This document shows positions 1 through 10,278 of a DNA stretch of 64,000 nucleotides, in pieces; the first letter of the stretch is position 1, and each line of letters starts with the position of its first letter. Below the pieces are notes generated by a model, which ran no database searches, was not told where the DNA came from, and was given only the letters and a program-made list of their open reading frames with translations. The stretch is from Liolophura sinensis. Taxonomy: Eukaryota; Mollusca; Polyplacophora; Chitonida; Chitonidae. Location: assembly GCF_032854445.1 (NCBI RefSeq), contig NC_088297.1:9138163-9202162 (forward strand), in the 5' to 3' direction. A program made the translations under genes and the position numbers.

Positions 1-2
1 TC

Positions 3-152
3 CCTCCCCCACAAAACAGGCAACAGCTCGAACAGGCTTTATTTGAGGAGTGGGACAGAATTCCTGATGACGTCATCCGGCGGCTGACGACTTCCATGAG
101 GAGACGTATTTTGGCTTTAATTGATGCAATGGGTGCTCACACACGTTACTAA
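3..152 (+). mobile_element. Tc1/mariner-type transposase, C-terminal end (5' part outside window)
   Basis: Reading from base 3, an open frame runs off the left edge of the window and ends at the TAA at 150-152. It gives about 49 residues. The run EEWDRIPDDVIRRL, then the SMRRRI block, and the terminal AHTRY match the conserved C-terminus of Tc1/mariner transposases, where a W.IP....I..L..SM..R......G.HTRY pattern closes the DDE domain. The transposase would cut and paste its own element in the nucleus. The catalytic DDE residues lie outside the window, so integrity cannot be judged. I could not identify the terminal inverted repeat in the following 270 bases. The frame has no start codon inside the window, which is expected for a gene cut by the edge. 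Confidence 0.85.
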
Positions 153-423
153 CGATCTGTCTTATGACATGATAGGACATTAGGTACACCTTTTTAAGGG
201 AGTCCCTTTACTTGCATTTGTGTAATTTTTCAGATTTACCCCATGCCTTCTTTACTCGGCCTGACAGCAAGTGTAATATCCATATGGCTTTGAATTTTCG
301 AACAGAATTTGGAAAATGGTTTATTGCAATATAATGCTTATCATGTTGATACTGTCTGTCTTTATTTCTCTTTCTTGTGGTGCTGAACAAGGTTATACGT
401 TTCTTTTGCCCGGTAGTTTTATA
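153..423. other. Flank of the Tc1/mariner element, no gene seen
   Basis: This AT-rich stretch lies between the transposase stop and the start of repeat A. It should hold the element's 3' untranslated part and terminal inverted repeat, but I cannot mark the boundary without the 5' end for comparison. Confidence 0.4.
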
Positions 424-756
424 ATATAACATACTATACTATGGCATACTTTACTATATGTCGTTAATTTTCCACGTGAGAGAACGTGCAGACGAACCGC
501 TTACTGACTGCGAATCAAGAACCATTGAGATTGAGGGAGCCTTCACACCCCATGTACAAACGCAAAAAAGAGAGATTAAATCACCTACAATGTATTAAAT
601 ACGCTATATTCAGTCAAAATGAATTTGTTAATTTTAAGAGAAAGTATGTTGTCTGGGTGATGCTAGAATGTAATCTACTATTGCAACAGTTTATTTTGTT
701 AAATATAACACTATTGATTCAAAACAAATATTCTATTACATTACAAGAATGTTATG
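424..756 (+). repeat. Repeat A, copy 1
   Basis: This stretch recurs almost unchanged at 12128-12461. In both places it starts in TATAACATACTATACTATGG-type sequence, that is, at the edge of a CTATA satellite, and runs into a 22-bp tandem repeat. The 98-codon open frame shared by both copies lacks an ATG at its start and any recognisable domain, so I treat it as non-coding. Confidence 0.8.
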
Positions 757-870
757 TTGAATATCACAGAATATTATGTTGAATATCACAGAATATTGTG
801 TTGAATATCACAGAATATTGTGTTGAATATCACACAATTTTGTGTTGAATATCACAGAATATTGCGTTGT
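757..870 (+). repeat. 22-bp tandem repeat, about five copies
   Basis: The unit reads GAATATTGTGTTGAATATCACA with small changes. The same array follows repeat A at 12462-12676, where it is about twice as long, so copy number has changed since the duplication. Confidence 0.85.
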
Positions 871-1661
871 AATAACAGAATGCATCCTAGAATCACTTAG
901 ACTTTCTGTTTTTTTTTTTGTTCAGTTTTGTTACACGCTAAAATGTCTCAAATGACGTTTCACGACGGTTTGCCTCATGTCCATTTTAGTGTGTATAATA
1001 ATAAAGAGTCGGAGTCATCGTTAACCGACCAGTCCATTGCGTTTGTTTTTTGAGCTTCCACTATTGCTGGTGACAAATAAACGGTGTTGGACAGTCGTGG
1101 AGATCTCGCGAGACATTTTGTGAGTAGCGATAACAGGTTGCAAGAGAGCTTTTCACTTAAACGAGGAGAAAACGTAAAAATTACATAAAGGTCAGGCGAA
1201 AGGGTGTTAATAGTTACTTGTGAATGTGGTCGTCAATATTGTGTATTGTTTTTCGATTCGAAAGAGAAAAAGGCAGTTGAAAATAAGTTTTGTATGGTGG
1301 GTATTTGGGACCAACTTTTGGTATATATAGTCTTTGTGTAACAATATTATAAATGCTGACGTAATACATGCTTGATAAATATATTTGGACTAGAATTTGG
1401 TATTTTCAGCTGACAAAGCTGTTCAACCTGGATTTTGATCACATCTATATTTCTAATATATTCATAAATATGATCATAATTCAGATTAAATGCATATGTT
1501 TGGATGTAAACAACACATTTACATTCAAATATATTTATTACACATTCACCACATACTTATTTAGAACATTATTATGCAACGATAAGCGACAAATACCAAA
1601 ATTGCGATTGTAGACTTGGAACGCCACTTTATTGTCAGCACACCTTCGCAATAACAACTAA
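871..1661. other. Intergenic, no supported gene
   Basis: I see no coding region here. An AATAAA-like motif near 1002 and a TGGTGACA string near 1070 faintly recall the end of an LTR followed by a primer-binding site, but no second LTR or pol frame is present. Confidence 0.4.
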
Positions 1662-2011
1662 CCGGCCCGGATAGCACAGTTGGTAGAGCGTCCGCTTCGG
1701 GACCGATAGATCCAGGATCAATACTTGATTGAGTCACACCTAAGACTTTAAAAGAGGAAGTTGTAACTTCCTCGCTTGGCGTTCAGCATGAAGGGGATAG
1801 TGCAACGACTGGTTGACCCGTATCAGTATAATGGCTCGGGCTGGGCAGCTTACTTGCCTTCGGTAAGTGGTCTCAGTGAAGCAGCACTAAATAAAAGAGC
1901 GGTGGAAATCCGTCCTGCTACAAGGAGGCACATTACACGTACATGCAACCTAAAGATTCCTTCGTCGTCATATGACTGAAAAATTGTTGAGTACGACGTT
2001 AAACCCTAAGC
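1662..2011 (+). mobile_element. tRNA-derived SINE, family S2 (full length)
   Basis: An A-box-like TAGCACAGTTGG lies at 1672-1683, and a B-box-like region near 1710 marks the tRNA head. The body contains a CACCTAAGACTTTAAAAGAGG-like segment and the 3' end reads GTTGAGTACGACGTTAAACC. A closely similar copy lies in reverse at 22972-23265. The reading frame through it is incidental. Confidence 0.85.
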
Positions 2012-2054
2012 CCTCAATCCCTCAAAAACAACTGTTCTCTTTTGTCTCGTGACC

Positions 2055-2402
2055 ACTGCAGTGGCCTAATCGTTAGACAGCGCCCTCCTCGGAGACTGGA
2101 GATCAAACCCGGTTCTGATCATACCAAAGACTTTAAAAATGATAATTGTTGCTGCTTCTCTTGGCGCTCAGCACTGAGAGGTAAGAGAATGAAAGAGGAC
2201 TGGTTGGCCTGGTGTTAGGATAATGATAATGTGGTTAGGTGGGATGTCATGCCTGGCGTCTTTGGCATGTTACTTCAGTGGTGGCAGCACTGGCGGCATG
2301 GACTCGCCCTGCCACAAGAAGACACATTATATGTACTCACACGCTCCTCGTCTTCACATGATTGAAACTTTGCTAAGTACGACGTTAAATTCAAAGCATT
2401 CA
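2055..2402 (+). mobile_element. SINE, family S2 (second, diverged copy)
   Basis: It begins with a tRNA-like head (GTGGCCTAATCGTTAGACAG), has a B-box-like GAGATCAAACCC near 2099, and ends with GCTAAGTACGACGTTAAATTC near 2390. It lies head to tail behind the S2 copy at 1662-2011. Confidence 0.75.
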
Positions 2403-2502
2403 TTTATTCATTCTTTTGATTCGAAGAAGTAGTTTTAAACTGACTTGTACACGTCAGGAAGTTCGACCAAGTTTCATGTCTGTCTTAAGTATGTCATACG
2501 AG

Positions 2503-2784
2503 GGGGGCCTCCGTGGCTCAGTCGGTTAGCGCGCTAGCGCAGCGTAATGACCCAGGAGCCTCTCACCAATGCGGTCGTTGTGAGTTCAAGTCCAGCTTCC
2601 TCTGGACCTCATGCTGGCTTCCTCTCCGGCCGTAAGTGGGAAGGTTTTCCAGCAACCTGCGGATGGTCGTGGGTTTCCCCCGGGCTGTGCCCGGTTTCCA
2701 CCCACCATAATGCTGACCGCCGTCGTATAAGTGAAATATTCTTGAGTACGGCGTAAAACACCAATCAAAAAAAAAAAAAAAAGT
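2503..2784 (+). mobile_element. tRNA-derived SINE, family S1 (full length, A-tailed)
   Basis: This is the most complete S1 copy on the + strand. A textbook A box, TGGCTCAGTCGG, lies at 2514-2525 and a B box, GAGTTCAAGTCC, lies near 2581, together marking a tRNA-derived RNA polymerase III promoter. The central region around 2640-2730 is the part found in every S1 fragment in the window. The 3' end reads GAGTACGGCGTAAAACACCA followed by an A run. It resembles the Meta-domain SINEs described from bivalves (from memory, not searched). Confidence 0.9.
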
Positions 2785-3087
2785 ATGTCATACAATGAAA
2801 TCACCAGGACATAACCTCATGTTGTAGTTACAAATTGTGCCTACAAAAGTACAAGTTGTTTGATCACGTGATTTCGAGTCTGCCGTGCACGTTTAAGACA
2901 AATACTCAGATTGGTCACAACAGCACCTTCGTTCTAGCCCGTCATTGGTCGAACCCTGTTACATGTACTTGACCTGAACTCGAATTACCCTCCAAAGATG
3001 TCCGTTAGCGTTGAAGATATGAAGGTAGAGATGAACACATGACCTTTAGTATAGCAAGAATGGGTCTACGATGGTAGAATAAAATTG

Positions 3088-3385
3088 GACTTGATTGCAG
3101 TTTAACGTCGTACTTAGCTATTTTTCAGTCATATTACGACAAGGAGTCATTATGTTTGTGTGTACATATATTGTGTCTTCTTGTGGCAGGCGACTATATT
3201 GTAGTACCATGCCGAGGACACCATCCATGATACCCCACCCAGTCACAGTATATACTGCTAAGCGACAAGCAAGCCAGAAAAAATATCAATTTTAAAGTCT
3301 TGGGTATGACCCAATCCGGATTTGATCCCGAGTCTACCGACCTGGAGGCGGACATTCTAACCAATAGGCCACCGAGTTGAATTTA
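3088..3385 (-). mobile_element. SINE, family S2 (reverse orientation)
   Basis: On the - strand the tail is at 3100-3115 (TTTAACGTCGTACTTAGC on the + strand) and the tRNA-like head is at about 3330-3380. The TGTCTTCTTGTGGCAG internal segment is shared with the copies near 33.0 kb and 47.0 kb. Confidence 0.75.
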
Positions 3386-3563
3386 CGATTAAATTTTAAA
3401 TAAATATGCTTCCATTTTAAAAGAGATGGAACAATTAATATCTTACGATGACGGAAATACGGTGACACACACGTGCTAAGAGCTTATATAGTTCCAGTTA
3501 CACTTAGGCACGAAATCTCCATGCGAAAGATATTGATCTTTTCATACATGTGAAGAATATTTC

Positions 3564-4233
3564 ATATCATGCTAAAATTGGATACGCATTTCGTAAAGAT
3601 TTTTGAAAGTACTTTATGATATTTATAGGTAAGTAATACTTTTTGTTCAGCCCATGCTTTTGAAATTATTGCTACTGAAGCGGGGCTTTAGCACGATGGT
3701 CGAAATTGACAAGGACGCGTTCTGTTTAAAATAGATTGATCAGATCGTACAGGGGTGTAACAGATGTACATGGGATCGTTTAATTGATCGATGATTGAAG
3801 TCATCCTTTTCAACGATGATTTCAGTTGTTTCAATAACGAATATGTCACACAGCTGGCATAACTGGAACGAAGTTTATCGACGAAAAGATACAAAAGAGA
3901 CTCTTAATTACTGATTGTTTGCTCTCTGAAGTATAGTGAGGCTGCAAATAATAAAGCTAACATCCAGATTAGATTCTACTGGATATGATGGAATAAACAC
4001 ATTGTTCTATGCTGACATTGAAACGCCAAGGCCTTTCCTATATCCCTGACCTGATAAATAAAGAAGAAAATATCCAGTCAACCAAGCTTTTTTTACAATC
4101 ACTTGCCATACCAAATTTCTTTTGCTGTTCCTATACACTTGCGTTCCTGTACACTAACAAAGCCGGACGTGTCCTCGTATATTTCAACTGTTTTGCACTA
4201 GTTGTGGTTCCCTGTGGCGATATCTCCAAAAAC
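3564..4233 (+). promoter_or_regulatory. SCP-1 upstream region and 5' untranslated sequence
   Basis: This stretch is recognisably repeated upstream of SCP-2 (18057-18861) and, without a gene, at 21362-21610. A well conserved part, GATATGATGGAATAAACAC, lies at 3978-3996 and again near 18589. The last 80 bases before the ATG are about 80 percent identical between SCP-1 and SCP-2, which suggests 5' UTR or promoter constraint, or simply common descent. I cannot place the transcription start. Confidence 0.55.
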
Positions 4234-4944
4234 ATGGATAAAGTGGTAAGGTTTTACGTCGCATTTCACAATTTTTCAGTTATACGACGATCCACATTCT
4301 TAAAAAAAATTCTCTCACCTGACTGTAATTTCTTTTAAACGCTTTGTAACGAGTTTATGAACTATTTTGTTTTTGTCTGTTTTCACGTTTTCTTATTTTA
4401 GGGACAAGTGGAGCAAACCGAGAACTGCATAGCTTTTACCGAAGGGAAAATTTTCGAGTTTTTAGATTTCGACAATGACGGGTTTGTGTCCGTCGGCGAC
4501 TTGAATATCTTCCCTAACAATTTGATACGAGACGGGAAAATTGAAGACGGTAAGCGTTTGAGTGCGCTTTACAAGGAGCTCTATGTACGAATCTGTCGGG
4601 GAGCCGGATATCCGGCTGAGCAGGCGTCTCTGACAAAGGAGGACTGGATCCGAGGTAAATTGGTTATTAAGAACACAGAATGGCTTGAGAGAGAATTTAT
4701 GCCTGGAATTGTTGACATCTACTTTTCGACAGTCGATCTAAACCAGGACGGGAGGATAGGGCTCAGAGAGTGGGAACACTTCGATCGAAGCCGTGGTATC
4801 GAGGATAAAGCGTTCTGTGTCCGAACCTTTCAGCAGATGGATACAAATGGAGATGGAGTAATCTCCCCTGAGGAGTTCAAAAACGCCTTCGCTGAAATGG
4901 GCAAGGGAAACAACAACTACAGCTTTCTTTATGCCAGGAAATAA
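4234..4944 (+). CDS. EF-hand calcium-binding protein, sarcoplasmic calcium-binding protein type (SCP-1)
   Basis: Two coding exons are inferred, 4234-4245 and 4402-4944. The first holds ATG plus three codons and ends at a GTAAGG donor. The intron is 156 bases and ends in TTTTCTTATTTTAG, and the join is in frame. The 184-residue product fits the usual SCP length of about 175-190. Canonical EF-hand loops lie at residues 26-37 (D.D.D...), 116-127 (DLNQDGRIGLRE) and 151-162 (DTNGDGVISPEE). The second EF-hand position, around residues 60-85, has lost its loop, as often seen in SCPs. The likely role is cytosolic Ca2+ buffering in muscle or other excitable cells. Residue 132 is Asp, where SCP-2 and SCP-3 have Tyr. 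There is no signal peptide or membrane segment. A calexcitin-like or luciferin-binding-like assignment cannot be excluded. Confidence 0.88.
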
Positions 4945-5410
4945 CTGACATTCATAAACAACAAATGAAGTTGAACTTCAATTGTATAGCTATATCGTAG
5001 AGCGATGCCACGCCCCAATGTATCCTTGGAATTTCAACACATTATGCCGTTATTATGTCCGAATGTACCTCTGTCCATCGGTCCGTCCTCTGTCCATCTA
5101 TCTAATCAGGTTCACGATGACGTTAACAATCTTCTTCTTTAAATTAAACGCGCCGCTTCAGTAAAATTTCTGGTTTCCATGGCAGCCGACGGGAAGTACC
5201 AAGTTTCAACGACAGGATTACAGTAGAAGTCAAAGCGCTTTGAACAGCGGTTCCATATTTAGCTATTCTTTAAAAGCCTTTTTTTATTTCGAATGAGAGG
5301 TGAAAATACCTAGACGACCACAGCCGTTTTTTCTGACAAGACAATAATTGGTGACTCCATTTAAATGAACATTTAATTTGGAATTCTCACAAAGTTATGG
5401 GATACACTGT

Positions 5411-5416
5411 AATAAA
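5411..5416 (+). promoter_or_regulatory. Candidate polyadenylation signal for SCP-1
   Basis: This is the first AATAAA after the SCP-1 stop, 467 bases downstream. In SCP-2 this part of the flank has been removed by the break at 19710. Confidence 0.4.
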
Positions 5417-5489
5417 GAAACTGGACGCACGATGTACGCACCTCGTCCTATATGACGAAAAAAGCAAAACAGGGATCGTGTGACGGTCA

Positions 5490-5800
5490 CAGCGGACGTT
5501 TATGGAAACAATTCGTACCTGCTTGGATAAAATTGTTAACATTGTGGCACTTCCAACTTTCTGCATTTGGACGGATTTCTAGCTTTGAATTATGTTATCT
5601 CTGTTATATAACATCACAAGAATAAAAAGATACGCGTTTGAAAGTTTTGTTGTGTTTTTCTTTTAGCGATATGATCAGAAACCGGTTCAAATAAAGATTT
5701 CATATTTGATATATATATAGGATCATACTGAGGCTATCTAGGTTGCTGTTTATAGTGTGGCTGTTGTGATTTTCATGGCTGACTGCATGAGTTAATTATT
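5490..5800 (+). repeat. Inverted-arm element (family E), copy in SCP-1 flank
   Basis: This is one of eight copies of a roughly 300-bp sequence whose recognisable core reads AATATCTC...ATAACATCACAAGAATAAAAAGATACGC. Here the core lies at about 5595-5635. It has no coding capacity. Confidence 0.55.
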
Positions 5801-5861
5801 TCATATTTGACACTGTCGACAACTGTCAAAAGTACCAACACAAGTATTAAAAAGAAAATGG

Positions 5862-5954
5862 GCGGGGTCTCCATGAATTGATGGTTAGCGTAGTACGATG
5901 ACCTAGGAGCCACTCTTCAGTGCGTTAGCTGTGAGTTCAAGTCCAGCTCATGCT
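5862..5954 (+). mobile_element. SINE S1, head fragment only
   Basis: It keeps the tRNA-like head and B box (GAGTTCAAGTCC near 5935) and stops after TCATGCT. The equivalent position in the 41.2-kb relic has a full-length S1, so the 3' part was deleted after insertion in this lineage. Confidence 0.75.
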
Positions 5955-7054
5955 GTAAATCGTGAATGTAGTTTGCTTTGGCAGTCCATATCACTCACCT
6001 ATTCTTTTTGAATTTATTAGCCACGATGAGCTATAAGCCGTGTACAACTGACTTACACACTCATGCCTAGCGGAGATATATACCGCTTTGCGCCGGTTCA
6101 GAGAAACCGAATAATGCACAAAATACATCACTCACTAAGCAACAAATAGCGCCAGTGTGTGAGGTTCGATGATGACGAGTTTTCCATCAATATTCATGGT
6201 CTGCATATCTGTAACGGTACGTCACGTGTGGGGAAGTTTGTCAGTAACTCTGCCAAAGGTCGATGGTTTACGCTCGACACTCCAGTTTTCTCTATCTATA
6301 AAGATCTTAGGCAACATTGAAATAAATAATCAAACTATAGCTGCTGTGCTAACGTATTACCTCTTCCAAGAAGGTTGTGTTGGAAAGTATTCTTGGTGCG
6401 TCTGAGTGTAGGTGTTTGTCAACAATAGTGCGGAAAAGGTTATGCATTGATTTATAAGGCTTGTTGTGAACAAGTTTTGGCATTGGGACAAGGACTATTG
6501 CATTGAAGGGTTCCATTGATTTTTGTTCAACGAGCTCTCGCAGTATTCATTTCAAGCCGTACGTTGTCTATCAAACCACAACGGACATGCTTCTCGCGTT
6601 TTTCCACACCAGTGTCATCATAACTAGAAATAACTGACATATTCTAGGACATTATTTATTAAAAATACTCCACATGTTACAGACACAGTTATTCATGATG
6701 CCAGTTTTTTGATGGCAGAACTCCGAGCTAGGGCTTAGTATAGTATGCTTGATAATCTATTTATATATTTATTTTATTGCCGTGAATACGATGACAGCTT
6801 GTTTTATGGGTTGGCCGATATGCGCTGATTGTGCTTTGTAAACTGCTTCCTCAGTGTGTTTTTTTTTTCACCTGTGAGGCCCCTTATTGTCTGAAAGGCC
6901 ATAGTGAAAATGAGATTGGAGGAATCCTCACAACAAATGTCCAAACCCAAGAATGCTGTCAAACCGCTTACCATGTATTAAGGACGGTCACTGCCATATT
7001 ACTATTATACGGTAAAGTGTCTAAAATCATGTTTCACGGTTGTTTGCCCCTTAT

Positions 7055-7300
7055 TCAGTTGGTCAGTTGGTTAGCGCGCCAACACAGCGTTATGACCCAG
7101 CAGTCTCTCACCAATGCGGTCGCTGTGAATCCAGCTCATGCTCTCTTCCTCTCCGGCCGTACATGGGAAGGCCTTTTAGCAAGCTGCGGATGGTCGTGGG
7201 TTTCCCCGGGCTCTGCCCGGTTTCCACCCACCATAATGCTGGCCGCCGTCGTATAAGTGAAATACTCTTGAGTATGGCGTAAAACACCAATCAAATAAAT
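7055..7300 (+). mobile_element. SINE S1 in block B
   Basis: The B-box region is near 7120, the central S1 core is at 7165-7250, and the tail ends in AAACACCAATCAAATAAATA at 7282-7301. A matching copy is at 14645-14905. Confidence 0.85.
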
Positions 7301-7984
7301 AAATCAAGAAAATATTAAGTTCTTGAGGGTAATTATGTCATCTAGTATAGAACCAATTACTGAAAAATAAAACAAATTAATCCGTTTTCATAACCATCTA
7401 TTATTTATCTTACCAATATATCAGTACACAAAAGGAACACTTATAAAAAGACGATTTGGCAAAAAGGGTTTAAATTCACAAAATGATACTTTTGGGATAT
7501 ATGCACATGATATTGGCTGTCGACGAATACAAGCTGACCAAATGACTTGAAATAAAAGAAATATTTAAATTAGAAAGTAATGAATAGTTTCTGAAGTAAT
7601 ATAATATTATATTCCACTTGATATTACTGGAGTTAAGTATCATTTATTTTCGTGCGCGATGATTCAATTCATATGATATGTTTATATTACCTTTATTTCT
7701 AACAGTGTTTCCCCGAATACCTGCATAATAACAAAACGCTTTTTGAAGGGGCAATAAGCCAGTTCCGTGTGACTCCTTTTGTTTCCTTTGCACAGTCTGA
7801 CTTGTCCATCAGAACTATTCCCCACTCAGTCCGATCAGCAAGTAGTCATTCCGATCACTGTATGTAAGAATTCACTTCGCTTTCCTTCACTGGTTGACCT
7901 CAAGTCATCGTGCTGCACACGTAACTACTTTGGTGGCGACTTATAACTTAACACATCCAATGATACAAAACACCATCTAAAAAC

Positions 7985-8311
7985 AATGCATTTTCACTCT
8001 CATTGTGCCACTCGCAGTACCACTCAGTGTCGTTCTACCTCTCACTGTGCGACTCATTGCACCACTCACTGTGCCACTCGCCATGCCCCTCATTGTGCCA
8101 CTCACTGTACCACTTATTCTACATAGTATGATACAGTGCACCACACACGCTGTACCACTCCTTATATCACTCACTGTACCTATCACTGTACCACTCACAG
8201 CACCACACGCTGTACAACTCACAGCACCGCTCACAATGCCAAACACTGTACCACTCATTATACCATTACACTCAATGGATTATCTCCTATAGCACTCTCT
8301 GTACCACTTAC
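7985..8311 (+). repeat. CACTCACTGTAC-type minisatellite, short allele
   Basis: An imperfect 12/24-base repeat alternates CCACTCACTGTG and CCACTCATTGTA. The period is a multiple of three, so long open frames arise on both strands without being genes. The block B copy at 15445-16605 holds an array more than three times as long. Confidence 0.85.
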
Positions 8312-8346
8312 TAATTCGTTGCCTTAGTTGGAGGCAACGAATTAGG
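8312..8346. repeat. Perfect short hairpin
   Basis: TAATTCGTTGCC at 8312-8323 pairs perfectly with GGCAACGAATTA at 8333-8344 across a 9-base loop. It sits exactly where homology with the second block B copy ends. Confidence 0.75.
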
Positions 8347-8478
8347 CTGAAAACAGGGAACAGGTCGGCCTGACACACCAATCCGTGGTTTTCTCCGTAT
8401 TCAGACAAAAACAAGTGGTCTGAAAACAGAGAACAGGCCGGCTTGACACACCAATCCGTGGTTGTTCTCTATATTCAG
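8347..8478. repeat. Two tandem hairpins (58-59 bases each, 73-base spacing)
   Basis: The copies lie at 8347-8404 and 8420-8478. Each begins CTGAAAACAG and ends in a complementary ATTCAG, with a loop containing GACACACCAATCCGTGG. The second pairs CTGAAAACAGAGAACA with TGTTCTCTATATTCAG, with two mismatches. The conserved loop and arms suggest either a small structured RNA or a foldback repeat. I do not recognise a known RNA family. Confidence 0.6.
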
Positions 8479-8482
8479 AACA

Positions 8483-9058
8483 ATTATATTACATGCAGGA
8501 TTTAAGTTCACAACTTTTTTATTTCCACAGCCAGGGTGTTGAGATTTGGTACACTTGTGTTCAAATGATTGATCCAATTAACTGCGAAGTAACATAGGCC
8601 TGGAGTAAACGGATGAGGAGATATGTTTGATTTATCATTGCAAAGTCGGCAACGTATTTCTGTTTTACACTACACTATGTGCGAGAATAAGGATCTAGAA
8701 CTTCTAGTATTGGATAGCGCGATTGACTGGGACGTAGTGAGGGACAGCTCATTTGTAATTTAATTATCACCTTTAACGGAAGCACTCTTGACCCCTACAG
8801 TGCAGCGCTAGCCAATTTGGGGTATTATTGAAAGCTACAGTAGCCTCCCAGGAACATAGGATTACAGGGCTTAACTTTTGTTTACCCGGTGTGTGGCCGG
8901 AACGGAAATATGAATTTCCGGCAAAAAAGCATATAAGTATAGCGGTTTGGATGGAACTGGTCATTCACATTTACCTGTGTGTCTTCGTTACATCCCTAAG
9001 AGTTTAGGTCGTTTTCACTGCTCCTGTTAATTGTCAATGCATTGCTTCTATCCATGAT
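8483..9058. other. Intergenic, nothing recognised
   Basis: This is single-copy sequence within the window. Neither strand has a reading frame with a recognisable domain, and I see no repeat structure. Confidence 0.5.
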
Positions 9059-9068
9059 CTACTAGTCT

Positions 9069-9700
9069 TTAGAGACGGTTAGAGACTGCTAAAGCTTTGA
9101 GTTAAAATTCAAATTAGGGTTAAAGACAGTCAGCAGAATGTTGGGAATTTGGTTTGTGACTGCCAATCTGGCCTTCCCAGCTTTCCGCTTATACCGGCCA
9201 GTGCAATGTGAGGAATTGTCACAGTTTTGTGACCGCAGATCCGCCCTCCCCACTTTCGACAGAAACCAGCCAGCTGAAAGTGGGCAATTGTCACAGATAC
9301 TCTAGTTCTTGAAGGAGTTACACAGTTTTCTTTATCCAGAGACGGCTAAAGCTTTGGGGTTAACATTCAAATTGGGCTTAAAGACAGTCAGCAGAATGTT
9401 GGGAATTTGGTTTGTGACTGCCAATCTGGCCCTCCCAGCTTTCCGCTAATAGCGGCCAGTGGAATGTGAGGAATTGTCACAGTTTTGTGACCGCAGATCC
9501 GCCCTCCCCACTTTCACGCCAATCCGGTCCTCCCCACTTTCAGGCCAATCCTGGCCCTCCCCACTTTCGGGTAATAGCGGCCAGTGGAATGTGGGGAATT
9601 GTTACAGTTTTGTGAGCGCAGATCCGCCTCAGCAGAATGTTGGGAATTCGGTTTGTGACTGCCAATCTGGCCCTCCCCACCTTCGGGTAATAGCGGCAAC
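9069..9700 (+). repeat. Tandem spacer-like repeat (about 270-base unit)
   Basis: A unit at 9069-9262 (AGAGACGG...GACTGCCAATCTGGCC...CCGCAGATCCGCC) recurs at 9339-9517 and partly again at 9566-9690. Short CGGCCAGTGGAATGTG blocks repeat inside it. It leads straight into the G-rich 41-bp array and the 28S fragment, so it may be old rDNA spacer. Confidence 0.75.
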
Positions 9701-9714
9701 CAACCAGCCAGGGC

Positions 9715-9888
9715 TGGAGACGGCTAAGGGTTGGGGTTAAGATTGGGATTGGGGTTGGAGACGGCTAAGGGTTGGGGTTAAGATTGGGATTGGGGTTGGA
9801 GACGGCTAAGGGTTGGGGTTAAGATTGGGATTAGGGTTGGGGACGGCTAAGGGTTGGGGTTAAGATTGGGATTGGGATTGGGGATCCG
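9715..9888 (+). repeat. 41-bp G-rich tandem repeat, four copies
   Basis: The unit contains CGGCTAAGGGTTGGGG and TTAAGATTGGGATTGGGG. Copies start at about 9721, 9762, 9803 and 9844, a constant 41-base step. The + strand carries repeated runs of three or four G, so G-quadruplex formation is plausible. Confidence 0.9.
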
Positions 9889-10241
9889 CTCTGATGACAG
9901 TGCCTGGCGGGGAGTTTGACTGGGGCGGTACATCTGTCAAACGGTAACGCAGTTGTCCTAAAGTGAGCTCAGCGAGGACAGAAACCTCGCGTAGAGTAAA
10001 GGGCAAAAGCTCATTTAGATTTTCAGTACGAATACAGACCGTGAAAGCGTGGCCTATCGATCCTTTTGAAATTTAGAGTTTTAAGCAAGAGGTGTCAGAA
10101 AATTTACCACAGGGATAACTGGCTTGTGGCAGCCAAGAGTTCATAGCGACGTTGCTTTTTGATCCTTCGATGTCGGTTCTTCCTATCATTGTGAAGCAGA
10201 ATTCACCAAGCGTTGGATTGTTCACCCACTAATAGGGAACA

Positions 10242-10278
<37 letters not shown>

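Larger units (their letters stand above)
5072..8311 (+). repeat. Block B, 3' flank of SCP-1 (duplicated at 12677-16604)
   Basis: This 3.2-kb stretch downstream of SCP-1 is repeated at 12677-16604 with roughly 96-98 percent identity by eye. It starts at the motif TGTCCATCGGTCCG and ends inside a CACTCACTGTAC minisatellite. It contains an S1 SINE fragment, one S1 SINE, one inverted-arm element and the minisatellite, and no gene that I recognise. Diverged pieces of it also lie at 21.0-22.0 kb and 40.4-41.2 kb. Confidence 0.9.

Noticed and set aside
486-782. 98-codon frame conserved in both copies of repeat A
   Set aside because: It starts at GTG, lacks any domain, ends inside a 22-bp repeat and is explained by a recent duplication of the whole segment.
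995-1085. LTR-like 3' end followed by a primer-binding-site-like TGGTGACA
   Set aside because: No matching second LTR, no TG...CA boundary pair and no pol domain; similarity is too weak to call.
2503-2600. tRNA genes at the heads of SINE copies
   Set aside because: A and B boxes are present but no full cloverleaf can be folded, and each head continues into a SINE body.
4009-4338. 109-codon frame overlapping the first exon of SCP-1
   Set aside because: It runs through the GTAAGG donor into the intron and is not kept in SCP-2; the two-exon SCP model explains the region.
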